Below, piece after piece: positions 26,290 through 36,035 of a stretch of DNA of 49,462 nucleotides; position 1 is the stretch's first letter; each line of letters begins with the position of its first letter. The notes under the pieces were generated by a model. The model did no database searches, had not been told where the DNA came from, and saw nothing but the letters and a program-made list of their open reading frames with translations. Position numbers and translations under genes: made by a program. Source of the DNA: Bacteroidales bacterium (GTDB lineage Bacteria; Bacteroidota; Bacteroidia; Bacteroidales; Prolixibacteraceae); assembly GCA_031272965.1 (NCBI GenBank), contig JAISSS010000027.1, positions 1 to 49,462 on the forward strand. The letters are read 5' to 3'.

Positions 26290-28335
26290 ATGGAGATGAA
26301 AAAACTGTTTATATATGGCGTGTTATTGTTGTGCACTGTTGAGGCGTTGGCTCGGCAGGCGGCTATGGATACTGTGCTGACTGCCACGATTGACGAGGTG
26401 GTTGTTACCGGCCAGTTTGTGCCGCAGTCTTTACGGAGTTCGCTTTTTAAGGTAAAGGTCATCGGTAGCGCCACCCTGCGTCAGAAGGCCGCCGTAACGC
26501 CTGAATCGGCGCTGAACACGGTAATGGGCATACGGCTGAACAATGACATGAACACCGGCGAGACCGACTTTGAAATCATGGGCATGAGTGGCCAGAACGT
26601 TAAAGTGCTGCTCGATGGTGTTCCGCTGGTTGACCGTTCCTCGACGCGGCAATGCCTGAGTCAGCTCGACGTTAACACTATTGCCCGTATTGAGATTGTT
26701 GAAGGCCCCATGTCGGTGAACTATGGCGCTGATGCGCTGGCAGGGGTGGTCAATATTATCACCAAACAGGCTACGCCCGACGCAGGCCGCCTGTCGCTGT
26801 CGGCCAAAGTGCAGGAAGAAAGCGCGGGCAGTGAATACAGCCCCTTTGCAGGCAAGGGACGGCACAATGAAAATATCAGCGCCGGTTATACCTTTAATAA
26901 AGGGTTCTATGTTTCGGCCGCCTTCACGCGCAACGCTTTCGGAGGATGGCAGGGCGATTTGACCGGCCGCAAAAAGCAGTGGCACCCCAAAATGCAGTAC
27001 CTTTCCGGCCTGAAAGCGGGCTATTCCGGCGCAAAAACCACGGTATGGTACCGCCTGGATTATCTGAACGAGAACATACTGACCGAAGAAGACGTGAACA
27101 GTGTTACCAATATGACGTCTGACTGTGAATTTATAACAGGGCGTTATACGCATTTGCTGCAGGGCGGGCATACAGTCAGTTCCCGTCTGCGCATTGATGT
27201 GGCCGGTTCGTGGCAGGACTATCACCGGCGGACGCGCACCACGCTTATACATACTGATACCGGCAAACGCACACTGTCGCTGGCAGATGGTGCACAGGCG
27301 CAGATAGACTACAGCAGTCTGTTCGGGCGACTCACGGGCGTCTGGACAGCCTCCGATGTGTTGAGCCTGCAGCCGGGCATTGAATATCACTCCACGGAAG
27401 GAACAGGCGACCGCATCGACGGTACGCGGGCTGTTACCGATGCGGCTGTGTTTGTTGCGGCAGAATACAGGCCTTTTCGGTGGCTGAATATCCGGCCTGG
27501 GGTGCGTTCTTCGCACAATTCAGCCTACGATGCGCCGCCGGTAACGCCATCGCTGAACGTCAAGTTTCGCCCGTGCGAAGCCGTTGACCTGCGGCTGTCA
27601 TACGGGCGCGGCTTCCGTGCGCCGTCGTTGCAGGAGCTGTATTATTCTTTCCACGATGCCAACCACAACATCGACGGGAACCCTGACCTGAAAGCCGAAG
27701 ACTCTGACAGCTATATGGCTTCCGTAACGTGGCGCAACCGCGCTGCGGCTGTACAGCTGTCGTCAGCCCTGTCCGGATTCTTTAACGACTTTCGCAACCG
27801 CATTTCGCTGGTGGAATCGTATGCCGATGCCGGACTATATACCTATTATAATATAGACCGCTACCGCACTGTGGGCTTGACGCTTGAAAGCGGGCTGCAG
27901 TGGGCGGCGTTGCAGGCGGATGTGGGGGTTGCCTGCGTAGGGCGTATGAACAGCTATTATGGCGACGCGCAGTACAGCACGGTCGAGATGAGCCGCTACC
28001 GGTTTTCGCCGGAGATTTCTGCGGGCATTTCGTGGGCGCCTGCACGGGTGGGCACCTTCAGCCTGTTCTACAAGATGAATGGCGCCCGACGGGAATATAC
28101 TCTTGACGGGACCGACTTGAAGCTGCTGGGCATTGACGCTTACCATTGGCTGGATGTTACGCTCGGCAGAACGCTGGGCGCTCACTGGCTCGTGCAGGCG
28201 GGCGTCAAGAATCTGCTGAACGTTACTACAGTCCGCAATACCGGCGGCAGCGATTCGCCGCATGACAGCGGCACGGGTATAAGCCATGCCGGTTATGGAC
28301 GTTCCGCCTTCTGCGCGGTAATTTTCACTCTTTAA
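26290..28335 (+). CDS. TonB-dependent heme/hemoprotein receptor, HmuR-like
   Basis: The 681-residue outer-membrane receptor has a signal peptide ending ALARQ and a TonB-box-like IDEVVVTGQ. The plug includes VKVLLDGVPLVD and IEIVEGPMSVNYGADALAGV. The barrel carries the heme-receptor signature: FRAP at 442-445, His455 and His459, then NPDL at 464-467. This matches HmuR/HemR-type receptors, in which a His between FRAP and NPDL contacts heme. The following gene encodes a HmuY-like lipoprotein 40 bases downstream, which supports heme as ligand. ATG 26290 and an in-frame ATG at 26296 are both possible starts. The C-terminus ends FCAVIFTL, a normal barrel end. Confidence 0.85.
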   Translation: MEMKKLFIYGVLLLCTVEALARQAAMDTVLTATIDEVVVTGQFVPQSLRSSLFKVKVIGSATLRQKAAVTPESALNTVMGIRLNNDMNTGETDFEIMGMSGQNVKVLLDGVPLVDRSSTRQCLSQLDVNTIARIEIVEGPMSVNYGADALAGVVNIITKQATPDAGRLSLSAKVQEESAGSEYSPFAGKGRHNENISAGYTFNKGFYVSAAFTRNAFGGWQGDLTGRKKQWHPKMQYLSGLKAGYSGAKTTVWYRLDYLNENILTEEDVNSVTNMTSDCEFITGRYTHLLQGGHTVSSRLRIDVAGSWQDYHRRTRTTLIHTDTGKRTLSLADGAQAQIDYSSLFGRLTGVWTASDVLSLQPGIEYHSTEGTGDRIDGTRAVTDAAVFVAAEYRPFRWLNIRPGVRSSHNSAYDAPPVTPSLNVKFRPCEAVDLRLSYGRGFRAPSLQELYYSFHDANHNIDGNPDLKAEDSDSYMASVTWRNRAAAVQLSSALSGFFNDFRNRISLVESYADAGLYTYYNIDRYRTVGLTLESGLQWAALQADVGVACVGRMNSYYGDAQYSTVEMSRYRFSPEISAGISWAPARVGTFSLFYKMNGARREYTLDGTDLKLLGIDAYHWLDVTLGRTLGAHWLVQAGVKNLLNVTTVRNTGGSDSPHDSGTGISHAGYGRSAFCAVIFTL

Positions 28336-28375
28336 ATGAACATTTATTTTTTATATATCAAAATTAGTTTTAATC

Positions 28376-29740
28376 ATGAGAAGAAGTATTTTTACAACTA
28401 TTAAAAGGGGGATTGTTTTCCCCTGTGTATCGGCGCTGTGCCTTGCCGCATGCAACGACAAAGATGCGCCGCTTCCCGACAACACCGCCAATCTGTCGGC
28501 GGCAGAGCTTGGCCTTGACGAGAGCCAGACGGCCAAGTCGTTCCTCGTAACGCTTGACCGCGCCGCAGAGGAGGCGCTAACAGTAACCCTTGAGGTGGCC
28601 AATAGCGGCGCCGCCTATGGCGCGCAATACACCACCTTGCCGCCGCTTAACGGAGGCATCATCACGCTGAGTATTCCTGCCGGACAGACGTCGGCGGAAG
28701 TAACCGTAACCAAGACGGGCGACGCGCTGTTTGAAGGCACGGAGACCGTTACGTTCAGTATCGCCACAGCTTCCGGCGACGTCGTTGTGGGCGACCGTAA
28801 GACGCTGCTGTTGACCTTCGGGGCAATCGTTTCGGAAGGGGGAACGCTTACGCTGCAAGGCGGAGAGGGCGGCGCAAATGCCATAAATTCGGTGTTCGTG
28901 GACTTCAGCACCAACGAAATGGTGACGGCAGAGCGCAAATCGTGGAACTTTGCCCTCTACACGGGCGGCAGGTTCGCTGTGCTACTCAACAATACCACCG
29001 GCAGTACGGCTGTGGAGGCTACCGGCGGCGAAACGGTCGGCACGGTAATCCCGTCGGCTGATTCCGCCGTCTATGCGGCCAGCCTGAAAATCGGCATGGG
29101 CGCAGGCTCCTTCGATATCGTGGACGACATCGCCGGCGACCTCGACAAGAGCGTCATCAAAGAAGGTAAAGTCTATATTGTCAGCCTCGGTGATGGCCAG
29201 ACGCCTCTGTATAAGGTCAGGGCAACGCGCAAAGACGCTAATACATATACCATGGAATATGCCCCCGCCAACAGCGCGACCATCAGCACGGTTGACGCGG
29301 CAATAAACGCCGACTGCGATTTCACATATATCTCAATCGTGGAGGGCAAAGTGGTCAGCGTGGCGCCGCCAAAGAAGAAGTGGGACATCGAATGGACACG
29401 TGCCACCTACAAGGCCAGCGCCACGATTCCCTACATTTTTTCCGACTTCGTGATTATTAATTACCTCAACGGGGTGCAGGCAGTGCAGGTTGATGCGGCC
29501 ACAGTATCTTACGAGACATTCGCGGCGGCTGATGTCAGCAGCCTGACGTTCTCGTCCGACATTGATGTCATCGGCGGCAACTGGCGGTCAACTACCGGCT
29601 CCGGCATCTATCAGGACCGCTTCTATGCGGTGAAAGACCCGGCCGGAAATGTCTATAAACTGCGCTTCCTCAAGTTCGGCGTCGGCTCGGACGGCGGTGT
29701 GCGGGGCTATCCCGAAATTGAATATGCCTTAGTGAAATAG
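28376..29740 (+). CDS. HmuY-like heme-binding lipoprotein with Calx-beta-like N-terminal domain
   Basis: The 454-residue lipoprotein has lipobox LAAC (Cys26). Residues about 40-150 resemble a Calx-beta or similar Ig-like domain (TVTLEVANSGAAYG, then SIPAGQTSAEVTVTKTGD). From about residue 175 the HmuY pattern is clear: VFVDFSTNEM, then ERKSWNFALYTGGRFAVLLN, and near the end RFYAVKDPAGNVYKLRFLKF and YPEIEYALVK. HmuY proteins take heme from host hemoproteins and pass it to the HmuR receptor. Porphyromonas HmuY is about 216 residues and lacks the extra N-terminal domain, and hmuY there precedes hmuR; here the order is reversed. Confidence 0.82.
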   Translation: MRRSIFTTIKRGIVFPCVSALCLAACNDKDAPLPDNTANLSAAELGLDESQTAKSFLVTLDRAAEEALTVTLEVANSGAAYGAQYTTLPPLNGGIITLSIPAGQTSAEVTVTKTGDALFEGTETVTFSIATASGDVVVGDRKTLLLTFGAIVSEGGTLTLQGGEGGANAINSVFVDFSTNEMVTAERKSWNFALYTGGRFAVLLNNTTGSTAVEATGGETVGTVIPSADSAVYAASLKIGMGAGSFDIVDDIAGDLDKSVIKEGKVYIVSLGDGQTPLYKVRATRKDANTYTMEYAPANSATISTVDAAINADCDFTYISIVEGKVVSVAPPKKKWDIEWTRATYKASATIPYIFSDFVIINYLNGVQAVQVDAATVSYETFAAADVSSLTFSSDIDVIGGNWRSTTGSGIYQDRFYAVKDPAGNVYKLRFLKFGVGSDGGVRGYPEIEYALVK

Positions 29741-29830
29741 TGGGATAAGAAGACGCTAAAAGCCAAACAGTTACACTTTTATTCATATCGATGCAATAGC
29801 ATCCCACAATGTTCAACTACCGAGGGCATG

Positions 29831-29868
29831 GAGAGCACAGAGAGCAACTCTGTGAACTCTGTGCTCTC
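29831..29868. repeat. Twelve-base inverted repeat
   Basis: GAGAGCACAGAG (29831-29842) and CTCTGTGCTCTC (29857-29868) are perfect complements with a 14-base loop. It lies 90 bases after the HmuY-like gene and could end that transcript, but no T-run follows. Confidence 0.55.
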
Positions 29869-30121
29869 TGTGGTTTTCGATATGACAGTCCGCAAAACGT
29901 CCCCTAAATGTCCTCTATACAACTGCTGCGAAAGCGGAGGTCGAAAGCCGTCCCGTCCATTTTTTTTTAACAGCCTGATATTTCGGACGAATGTAAAGAA
30001 AACTGCTAAATCCCCCGATTTTTTCGGGTTTGTGGAAGCCGATTTTACGGTCAATGTTATTTTTTTGTAAAATCTCACATAAAAAGGGTGGTAAAATGAA
30101 TAATGTTGTTGATAAATTTTC

Positions 30122-30129
30122 TACCTTTG
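30122..30129 (+). promoter_or_regulatory. Candidate -7 box of the fimbrillin array
   Basis: TACCTTTG matches TAnnTTTG. No -33 TTTG at the normal distance is seen. If used, the leader to ATG 30719 is about 580 bases. Confidence 0.4.
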
Positions 30130-30718
30130 TATTCGTAAATAGGTTTACTATTGAAAAATGCAGTCGAAAAGTGGCTGTAAAAACCGCAGTTTATGTGGCG
30201 GCGGTGCGGATTTGAGATGCTGAAAGGCATAGACGGTTTGCGCGGCGTGGCAGGAGCTGCAAAAAAGAGGATTGAATTTTCGGCGTCAAGAGGCGCCGGA
30301 GAGTTGCCCGGCATAATCCGGCCGTGGCGTTATGAAATTCACCGCAGGCATTGCCTTCGGGGGCATGTTGCAGGCGATACACCTGTAACATCTTGTCGCA
30401 GACAGCAATGTTTGCAGAACGCATAACGGACGGGCGCCTGTGACAAACGTGTTACAGACGGGCAGAGCAGTGAAACAGGGACATTGATGCAGAGAAACAG
30501 GGGTGCCGTTTATGGAGTTTAAAACACTGGATACAGTTTTCCACCCGACATTACCCATCCCGCACCCATGTTCATATCTCTTCGGCAAGAAGCCTCAAGT
30601 ATGTCAGCTCCGACGTGTTGTCGGGGCAGCTGTTCTCCGGTGTTTGAGGTGGTAATTTCCCCCGTGATGACGCATGGAGAGGATGGAAACATTGAAATGA
30701 ATTGAAATTGTTATAAAA

Positions 30719-32461
30719 ATGAAAAAGAATTTGAATCTGGCAGTAATCTTATCAGGATTGGCAATGATAATCGGCGCATGTTCTCAGGAAAACGGCACTA
30801 CGCTTCCTGACGACGAGCTTGTCGAGGGCTTGCCGACGGTGGCTACGTTCAGCTTTTATGGCGATGGCGTATCCGAAAGCGTGGCTGTGGCGGAGCAGAA
30901 CGTTCCGGCGACGCGCGCCGATGCGGACTTCAACTCCGGCGGCAAATCGCTCAGCGAGACTGACGAGGGGCGCATCGTAGCCACCGATGTGAAGATGCTC
31001 ATCTTTGACTACAACAGTAAACGCCTCGAAAAGAAGGTTGACTTCTCGTCGGCTTCCTCTGTAACCGTACAGGTAACGTCAGGCAAAAAGCTCATTTTCG
31101 TGGCGGCTAACGTCAGCGACCTGTCCGACTACACGACGGCGGGTGCGGTTGACGCGGCTTCCTCGTTCATGCTCAAGTATAACGCCTTAGTTGAGAACCA
31201 GAGCGTCGTTGGCGACTTGCGTGGCGACGACGAGGGCGCCCAGGGCCGCTTCACCGGCGGCCAGCCCCAGCTGTGGAGCATCAACAAAACCTCCAGCTCG
31301 CGAACCTACAAGCTCGCCAAACTGACATCTTTCCCCACCGCTTCGCAGGGATTACCCATGAGTAGCGGCGATTCATTAGTCTATACTATCGTGCCGAACA
31401 TCACCTCCGCCGCCTCGTCAGGGGGGACGCCGGTAGAGGCCACCGATTCGCCCACCAACACCTTTAAAATAAAGCTCAAATACATGTCCGCGAAGGCCCA
31501 GCTAACGATGCTTACGGCCGGATTGACCGGCGCATCATCGACGCATAACTCCGTTACATACCCCGATTATAAGGTATATACCAGCGCCAATTCAGGCGCC
31601 GAGCCGAAGTGGACGCTGAAAAACCATCCGCTTAACACATGGTATTTCGAGCATTTTGACGGCAACGGCGTTCCAATGTCGTATTACTATCGCCGGATTG
31701 CAACTCCGACGGGCTTTGATACCCGCTTCGACACGGGCAACAACCTCGATGAAACCGTCTATGACTACGCCACCGAAGCGGCCGCTATTGCCAATACCGG
31801 CCATAATTTCATCTATACGCCGGATAACAACAGCGATAAGGGCAATAAAATATACCGCGGTCAGAGCACGTTTTTTGCCTTGCGGGTGATATTTGCTCCC
31901 GGATGGCGCATCACCGCAGTAACGCCAACCCCCTCTGTGGCATACACTTATACGACTACATGGACACAAACGCCCGCGCATCCGACTACCGGCTACAACC
32001 CCAGCTACGTCTATCTGCGCAAGGCGCTGGGATATGGCGAGCTGTCGTCCGGCACCTATTGGGCTGACACGGCAACTATCGCCAAAGCCCTCTGGATACA
32101 GTACAAATATACCGGTGCAAACACCTACGGCGCGGCCGAGCAGACGTGGGCCCGCGATTCGCTGGCAGCCATAATCACTGCCGCCGGTGGCCGCGACAAC
32201 GTTTATTACAAATTTACCAATTCGGTGAGCTACTACCGTGTAGATGTGGGGCAGACGCTGTCTGATGCCACCATAAAATACGGAGTTCTGCGGGGCCACA
32301 AATATGTGGCATGTATCAAGCAGTTCTACGGGCCGGGCTTTCCGGAGGAGAAATATCTTTATGGCGACCCCGATTTGCCGGTAGAGCAACTCGCTAACCT
32401 GCATGTGGTGATTTCCGTCAAACCATGGACGGTGATTTCTGCGACCGGGATTGTTCAATAA
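30719..32461 (+). CDS. Fimbrillin (FimA/Mfa1-type) paralogue 1
   Basis: The 580-residue lipoprotein precursor (lipobox IGAC, Cys21) is a shaft subunit candidate of type V fimbriae. The N-terminal domain has the P_gingi_FimA pattern IVATDVKMLIFDYNSKRLEK. The C-terminal half has blocks shared with its four paralogues: FDTGNNLD, NNSDKGNKIYRGQSTFFALR, YYRVDVGQ, YGVLRGHKY and GPGFPEEKYLYGDP, then a final PW. A likely maturation site, ATR-AD with Arg66, follows the lipobox region; in Porphyromonas such precursors are cut after Arg or Lys by gingipains before strand-exchange polymerisation. It is the first of four tandem copies behind a long leader. Confidence 0.85.
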   Translation: MKKNLNLAVILSGLAMIIGACSQENGTTLPDDELVEGLPTVATFSFYGDGVSESVAVAEQNVPATRADADFNSGGKSLSETDEGRIVATDVKMLIFDYNSKRLEKKVDFSSASSVTVQVTSGKKLIFVAANVSDLSDYTTAGAVDAASSFMLKYNALVENQSVVGDLRGDDEGAQGRFTGGQPQLWSINKTSSSRTYKLAKLTSFPTASQGLPMSSGDSLVYTIVPNITSAASSGGTPVEATDSPTNTFKIKLKYMSAKAQLTMLTAGLTGASSTHNSVTYPDYKVYTSANSGAEPKWTLKNHPLNTWYFEHFDGNGVPMSYYYRRIATPTGFDTRFDTGNNLDETVYDYATEAAAIANTGHNFIYTPDNNSDKGNKIYRGQSTFFALRVIFAPGWRITAVTPTPSVAYTYTTTWTQTPAHPTTGYNPSYVYLRKALGYGELSSGTYWADTATIAKALWIQYKYTGANTYGAAEQTWARDSLAAIITAAGGRDNVYYKFTNSVSYYRVDVGQTLSDATIKYGVLRGHKYVACIKQFYGPGFPEEKYLYGDPDLPVEQLANLHVVISVKPWTVISATGIVQ

Positions 32462-32497
32462 ATAATAAGGTTGAAAATAGATTTAAAAAAGAGCAAT

Positions 32498-34207
32498 ATG
32501 AAAAAGATTTATTTGTTAACAGCGCTAATCATTCTGGGGATTGCAGGTTTGCCGTCCTGTGTGGAGAACGATGTCAGTCAGCAGTCGTCAGGTTCGCAGC
32601 TTACAGAGCGTGAGACTACGCAGGCCTCGTTCACACTGATTCCCACGCCATCGACTCGGGCGGTTACGGATTTCCGTTCCGATACGCTTTCCGGGTCCAC
32701 TGCCGACGAGGCCACTCAGGCGAATCTGGTAGCCTCCGACCTGAAATTGCTCATATTCGACGTGCAGTCGGATGTGCTCGAAATCAAGCAGAATTTCACG
32801 ACAACTTCAACTATCACCGTCTTAGTGAAAGTAGGGCCCAAGAAGATTTTTGTGATAGGCAACGTGGCCTCTTTAGCCGACAAGGTCGGTGGGGGAACGT
32901 TTAACTCCAAATATACTGCACTGACCGTGGGCACCACAACGCTGACGCAGTTCCGCGCCATGAATTTCGATGCCGGCGTTCCGCAGCTGTACTCCATTAA
33001 CAAGGCCTCAAGTTCGCGCACTTTCGACCTGCATGTGCTCGCGCAACCCGCAGGTGGAGGGGGCGGCCTGCCGGTAAGCAATACGGAAGAGATAACTTAT
33101 GATATAGAGCCTGACATCAGCGCTGCCCAGTCGCAGGTGCCGCCCGGCTCGAACTCCGGCTCGTCCGCAAATAACCACTTCAACATATATTTGGTTTATA
33201 TGACCGCCAAAGCCAAGGTTGACTTCCTCACCACTGCGGTGGGCAACGTGGCCGGAGGCACCGCTTTCGTGTATATGGGCGGCCCAACCCCGCCCACCGG
33301 AGAACCTCCGTATTATCCGCACTGGACGGTGAAGAACCTCGCAAAGCACACCCATTATGTGCAGCACTTCAGCGGCTCCCCGCAGTCGTATAACTATAAC
33401 TTTACCGGGAACAATGCGGCCGACTTTGCCGCCGAGTTCGACACAGGCAACAACCTCGACCGCCGTATCACTGCGGCTATTCCCACAGCAGACCCCACCG
33501 ATGCCGACACATATCGCAAGCATTATGTGGTTACGCCGGAAAACAACAGCAGTAAAGGCAATGCCATACAGCGCGGCCAAAGCAGCTTCTATGCCATACG
33601 CCTCACATTCCTGCCGAAAGAATATATCGAAGACGTCAATGGCGGCATGAGCAATAATACTTTCAGCGCTACCATATCGCCTACGGCAACCACGTTCTCC
33701 AATCCTATGACGGAGGCGCCCAAGTCGTATCTTTATCTCCGCAAGGGGATAGGCTTGTCGCAGTACTTGCAGGCCGAAACATACTGGAAAGACACTGTTG
33801 CCCTCTTTAAAGCATACTGGCACGAGAAACACTACAATGCCATGAGCAACACCTGGACGGGTTCTCCAACCCAGGTTACTCAGGCCCGCAGCGAATTTCT
33901 GGCAGACATCGTTACCGTTATGGGTAATGGCAACCGCGACGAGATATATTTCGTCTATAAAGGTTGGAACTACTACCGCATCGACATCGGCGAAGCCCTT
34001 GGCGGTGGCGGCATGAAATACGGTGTGCTGCGTGGCAACAAATATTATGCCACCATCAGCAATGTAACCGGTCCGGGCTATCCCGAAGAGCGATACCTCT
34101 ATGAAAGACCCACAGACCCTGTGGAATCTTATACTTACCTTACCGTGGATATCTCCGTTTCCCCGTGGGTATGGGCGTTCCGCGGCGTAGTGCTGCCGGG
34201 AGTTTGA
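32498..34207 (+). CDS. Fimbrillin (FimA/Mfa1-type) paralogue 2
   Basis: About 569 residues from ATG 32498; the frame also extends to a TTG at 32471 that I consider unused. The lipobox is LPSC (Cys21). The putative cleavage site is STR-AV with Arg54, followed by TDF as in the paralogues. The shared blocks are present: LVASDLKLLIFDVQSDVLE, FDTGNNLD, ENNSSKGNAIQRGQSSFYAI, YYRIDIGE, YGVLRGNKY and GPGYPEERYLY. A Gly run (near residues 180-190, GGGGGL) is particular to this copy. It starts 36 bases after paralogue 1, so one transcript is likely. Confidence 0.85.
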   Translation: MKKIYLLTALIILGIAGLPSCVENDVSQQSSGSQLTERETTQASFTLIPTPSTRAVTDFRSDTLSGSTADEATQANLVASDLKLLIFDVQSDVLEIKQNFTTTSTITVLVKVGPKKIFVIGNVASLADKVGGGTFNSKYTALTVGTTTLTQFRAMNFDAGVPQLYSINKASSSRTFDLHVLAQPAGGGGGLPVSNTEEITYDIEPDISAAQSQVPPGSNSGSSANNHFNIYLVYMTAKAKVDFLTTAVGNVAGGTAFVYMGGPTPPTGEPPYYPHWTVKNLAKHTHYVQHFSGSPQSYNYNFTGNNAADFAAEFDTGNNLDRRITAAIPTADPTDADTYRKHYVVTPENNSSKGNAIQRGQSSFYAIRLTFLPKEYIEDVNGGMSNNTFSATISPTATTFSNPMTEAPKSYLYLRKGIGLSQYLQAETYWKDTVALFKAYWHEKHYNAMSNTWTGSPTQVTQARSEFLADIVTVMGNGNRDEIYFVYKGWNYYRIDIGEALGGGGMKYGVLRGNKYYATISNVTGPGYPEERYLYERPTDPVESYTYLTVDISVSPWVWAFRGVVLPGV

Positions 34208-34241
34208 CCTGTTAGTTTAACCCTTTAATTGATTCAGAAAG

Positions 34242-36002
34242 ATGAAAACCGAATTATATCATAAGAGAACAGCCCTTGTTGCTACAGCTTTTGCAGTGGT
34301 TCTGCTCACAGCGGCCTGCTCCAAAGAGGAGACTGTCAATCAAGACACTAACGGCACTCTCATGCCCGAAACCCTTACATCGGTAACATTTACGGTTGAC
34401 CAGGGCACGAAGGCGACGGAAGATTTCAACGTTCCCGCAGGCCGGCTGCCCTCCGCAGAAAGCAACGAAATGCGGCTCGTGCCCAGCGACCTCAAACTGC
34501 TCATCTTTGATGTGCAATCAGGGCTGCTCGAGAAGATGGAGTCATTTACCACTACTACCAGCCTCACCGTACTCGTGAAATCGGGCGACAAGAAGATATA
34601 TGCCGTGGGAAATGTTAATACCCTTTTCGATATTGACCCGTCCACCGGCGCCACGCTCCCGTCCACCAGTTTCCTGAGTAAATATGGCGCCCTGACGGTA
34701 GGGACGACCACGCTTAGCGCCTTCAAGGCGCTGGCTTTCGATGCCGGCACTCCACAGCCCTACAGCGTGAATAAGGCCTCAACAGTGCGCACCTATAACC
34801 TGCGTCCGCTGTGGCAGTTCCCCAATCCGGCCACACAGGGACAGCCGGTGGCCAGCAACGACTCTATCGTCTATACATTGGCGCCGAACATCACCGCTAC
34901 CGGCTCGCAGTCGGGGACCGCATCAGAGAGCGGCACCTCTGTCAATAACCACTTCTCCCTCAAGCTCAAATTTATGAGCGCCAAGGCGCGGGTGGCTTTC
35001 TACAGCACCACTCCCGTATCCGGTACTAACCAGATATGGCATACCACAGAGTTTGGCGACGCCTATATCAATGGTTCCCGCACGGATAAGTTGCCCCAAT
35101 GGACGATAAAGAATCAGCCGCGGTATTCCTATTATATAGGCGCCTTTGCCGGTCAGCCGACCTCGTATTACTATAATTTTACGGGTAGCGGTGCGGCCGA
35201 TTATGAGGCGCGCTTCGACCAGGCCAATAACATCAACCGCCAGGCGGCTGTGTATTCCACTTCGCCCACCGCCTTTGGCTCTCCCGACACTACCCAATAT
35301 ATGTTTACCCCCGACAACAATAGCAGTAAGGGCAACGGCATCCAGCGCGGGCAAAGCACTTTCGCCGCCGTGAAGCTGATGTGGTATCCCCAAATAGTAC
35401 TGCACTCTGCTGTGGAAACTCCGGGGGTGGCAGGCGGCTTCACAATCACGCCGGTAACCAATTTCGGCGGGCCGGATGGAATTTATGTTCCTACCTTTAA
35501 CAGCTTCGTATATCTGCGCAAGAATATCGGTACAAGCCAATATCTGCAAGCCGGTAATTTCTATGCAGGCTACGCAATGTTTGGGGGCGCTACCATTGCA
35601 CAGGGACTCGAAGAGTTAGAAAAAGCATGGTGGATTAACAAGCACTGGACCGGTACCGGCACTGTGCCGAGCGCTGCCGCAATACATACCCAATTCGTTA
35701 CCGAAGTAATCAATGAGCCGACCTTAGGGAACGGCAATGCCGACAATATCTATTTCGGATATACCGAAGGCATTTGCTACTACCGCATCGACATAGGCGC
35801 TATGAATAACGGCGCAATACAGTATGGCATCAAACGCGGCTATAAATATGACATGCTTATTACCGGCATCACCGGCATAGGCTATCCCGAAGAAAGATAC
35901 CTCTTTGAGAACCCTGACGACCCGGTTGAAGCTAACAGCTTCCTGACCGTAGAAGTTCTGGTCGCCCCATGGACTACCGCCAGCAGCAGTTATGCCCTCT
36001 AA
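34242..36002 (+). CDS. Fimbrillin (FimA/Mfa1-type) paralogue 3
   Basis: The 586-residue precursor has lipobox TAAC (Cys26) and putative maturation site GTK-AT with Lys57, then EDF. N-terminal domain motif: LVPSDLKLLIFDVQSGLLEK. C-terminal blocks: FDQANNIN, DNNSSKGNGIQRGQSTFAAV, YYRIDIGA, YGIKRGYKY and GIGYPEERYLFENP. It follows paralogue 2 by 34 bases. The exchange of FDTGNN for FDQANN and a distinct mid-region show that the copies have diverged and are not recent duplicates. Confidence 0.85.
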   Translation: MKTELYHKRTALVATAFAVVLLTAACSKEETVNQDTNGTLMPETLTSVTFTVDQGTKATEDFNVPAGRLPSAESNEMRLVPSDLKLLIFDVQSGLLEKMESFTTTTSLTVLVKSGDKKIYAVGNVNTLFDIDPSTGATLPSTSFLSKYGALTVGTTTLSAFKALAFDAGTPQPYSVNKASTVRTYNLRPLWQFPNPATQGQPVASNDSIVYTLAPNITATGSQSGTASESGTSVNNHFSLKLKFMSAKARVAFYSTTPVSGTNQIWHTTEFGDAYINGSRTDKLPQWTIKNQPRYSYYIGAFAGQPTSYYYNFTGSGAADYEARFDQANNINRQAAVYSTSPTAFGSPDTTQYMFTPDNNSSKGNGIQRGQSTFAAVKLMWYPQIVLHSAVETPGVAGGFTITPVTNFGGPDGIYVPTFNSFVYLRKNIGTSQYLQAGNFYAGYAMFGGATIAQGLEELEKAWWINKHWTGTGTVPSAAAIHTQFVTEVINEPTLGNGNADNIYFGYTEGICYYRIDIGAMNNGAIQYGIKRGYKYDMLITGITGIGYPEERYLFENPDDPVEANSFLTVEVLVAPWTTASSSYAL

Positions 36003-36035
36003 GAGTTAAACAGTTTATCACCAAGTTACGACAAG

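Larger units (their letters stand above)
29741..30718. other. Long intergenic region and leader of the fimbrillin array
   Basis: About 980 bases without a supported gene. The left third contains the inverted repeat at 29831-29868. From the -7 box at 30122 onward it is probably the roughly 580-base untranslated leader of the first fimbrillin. Visible stems include CTGTAACA/TGTTACAG (30383-30390 with 30450-30457) and CAGCT-CCGAC-GTGTT-GTCGG with AGCTG (30605-30632). Short open frames here show no motif. Confidence 0.55.

Noticed and set aside
26431..27516. Minus-strand frame of about 361 codons
   Set aside because: Antisense to the heme receptor gene, which has clear motifs throughout the same stretch.
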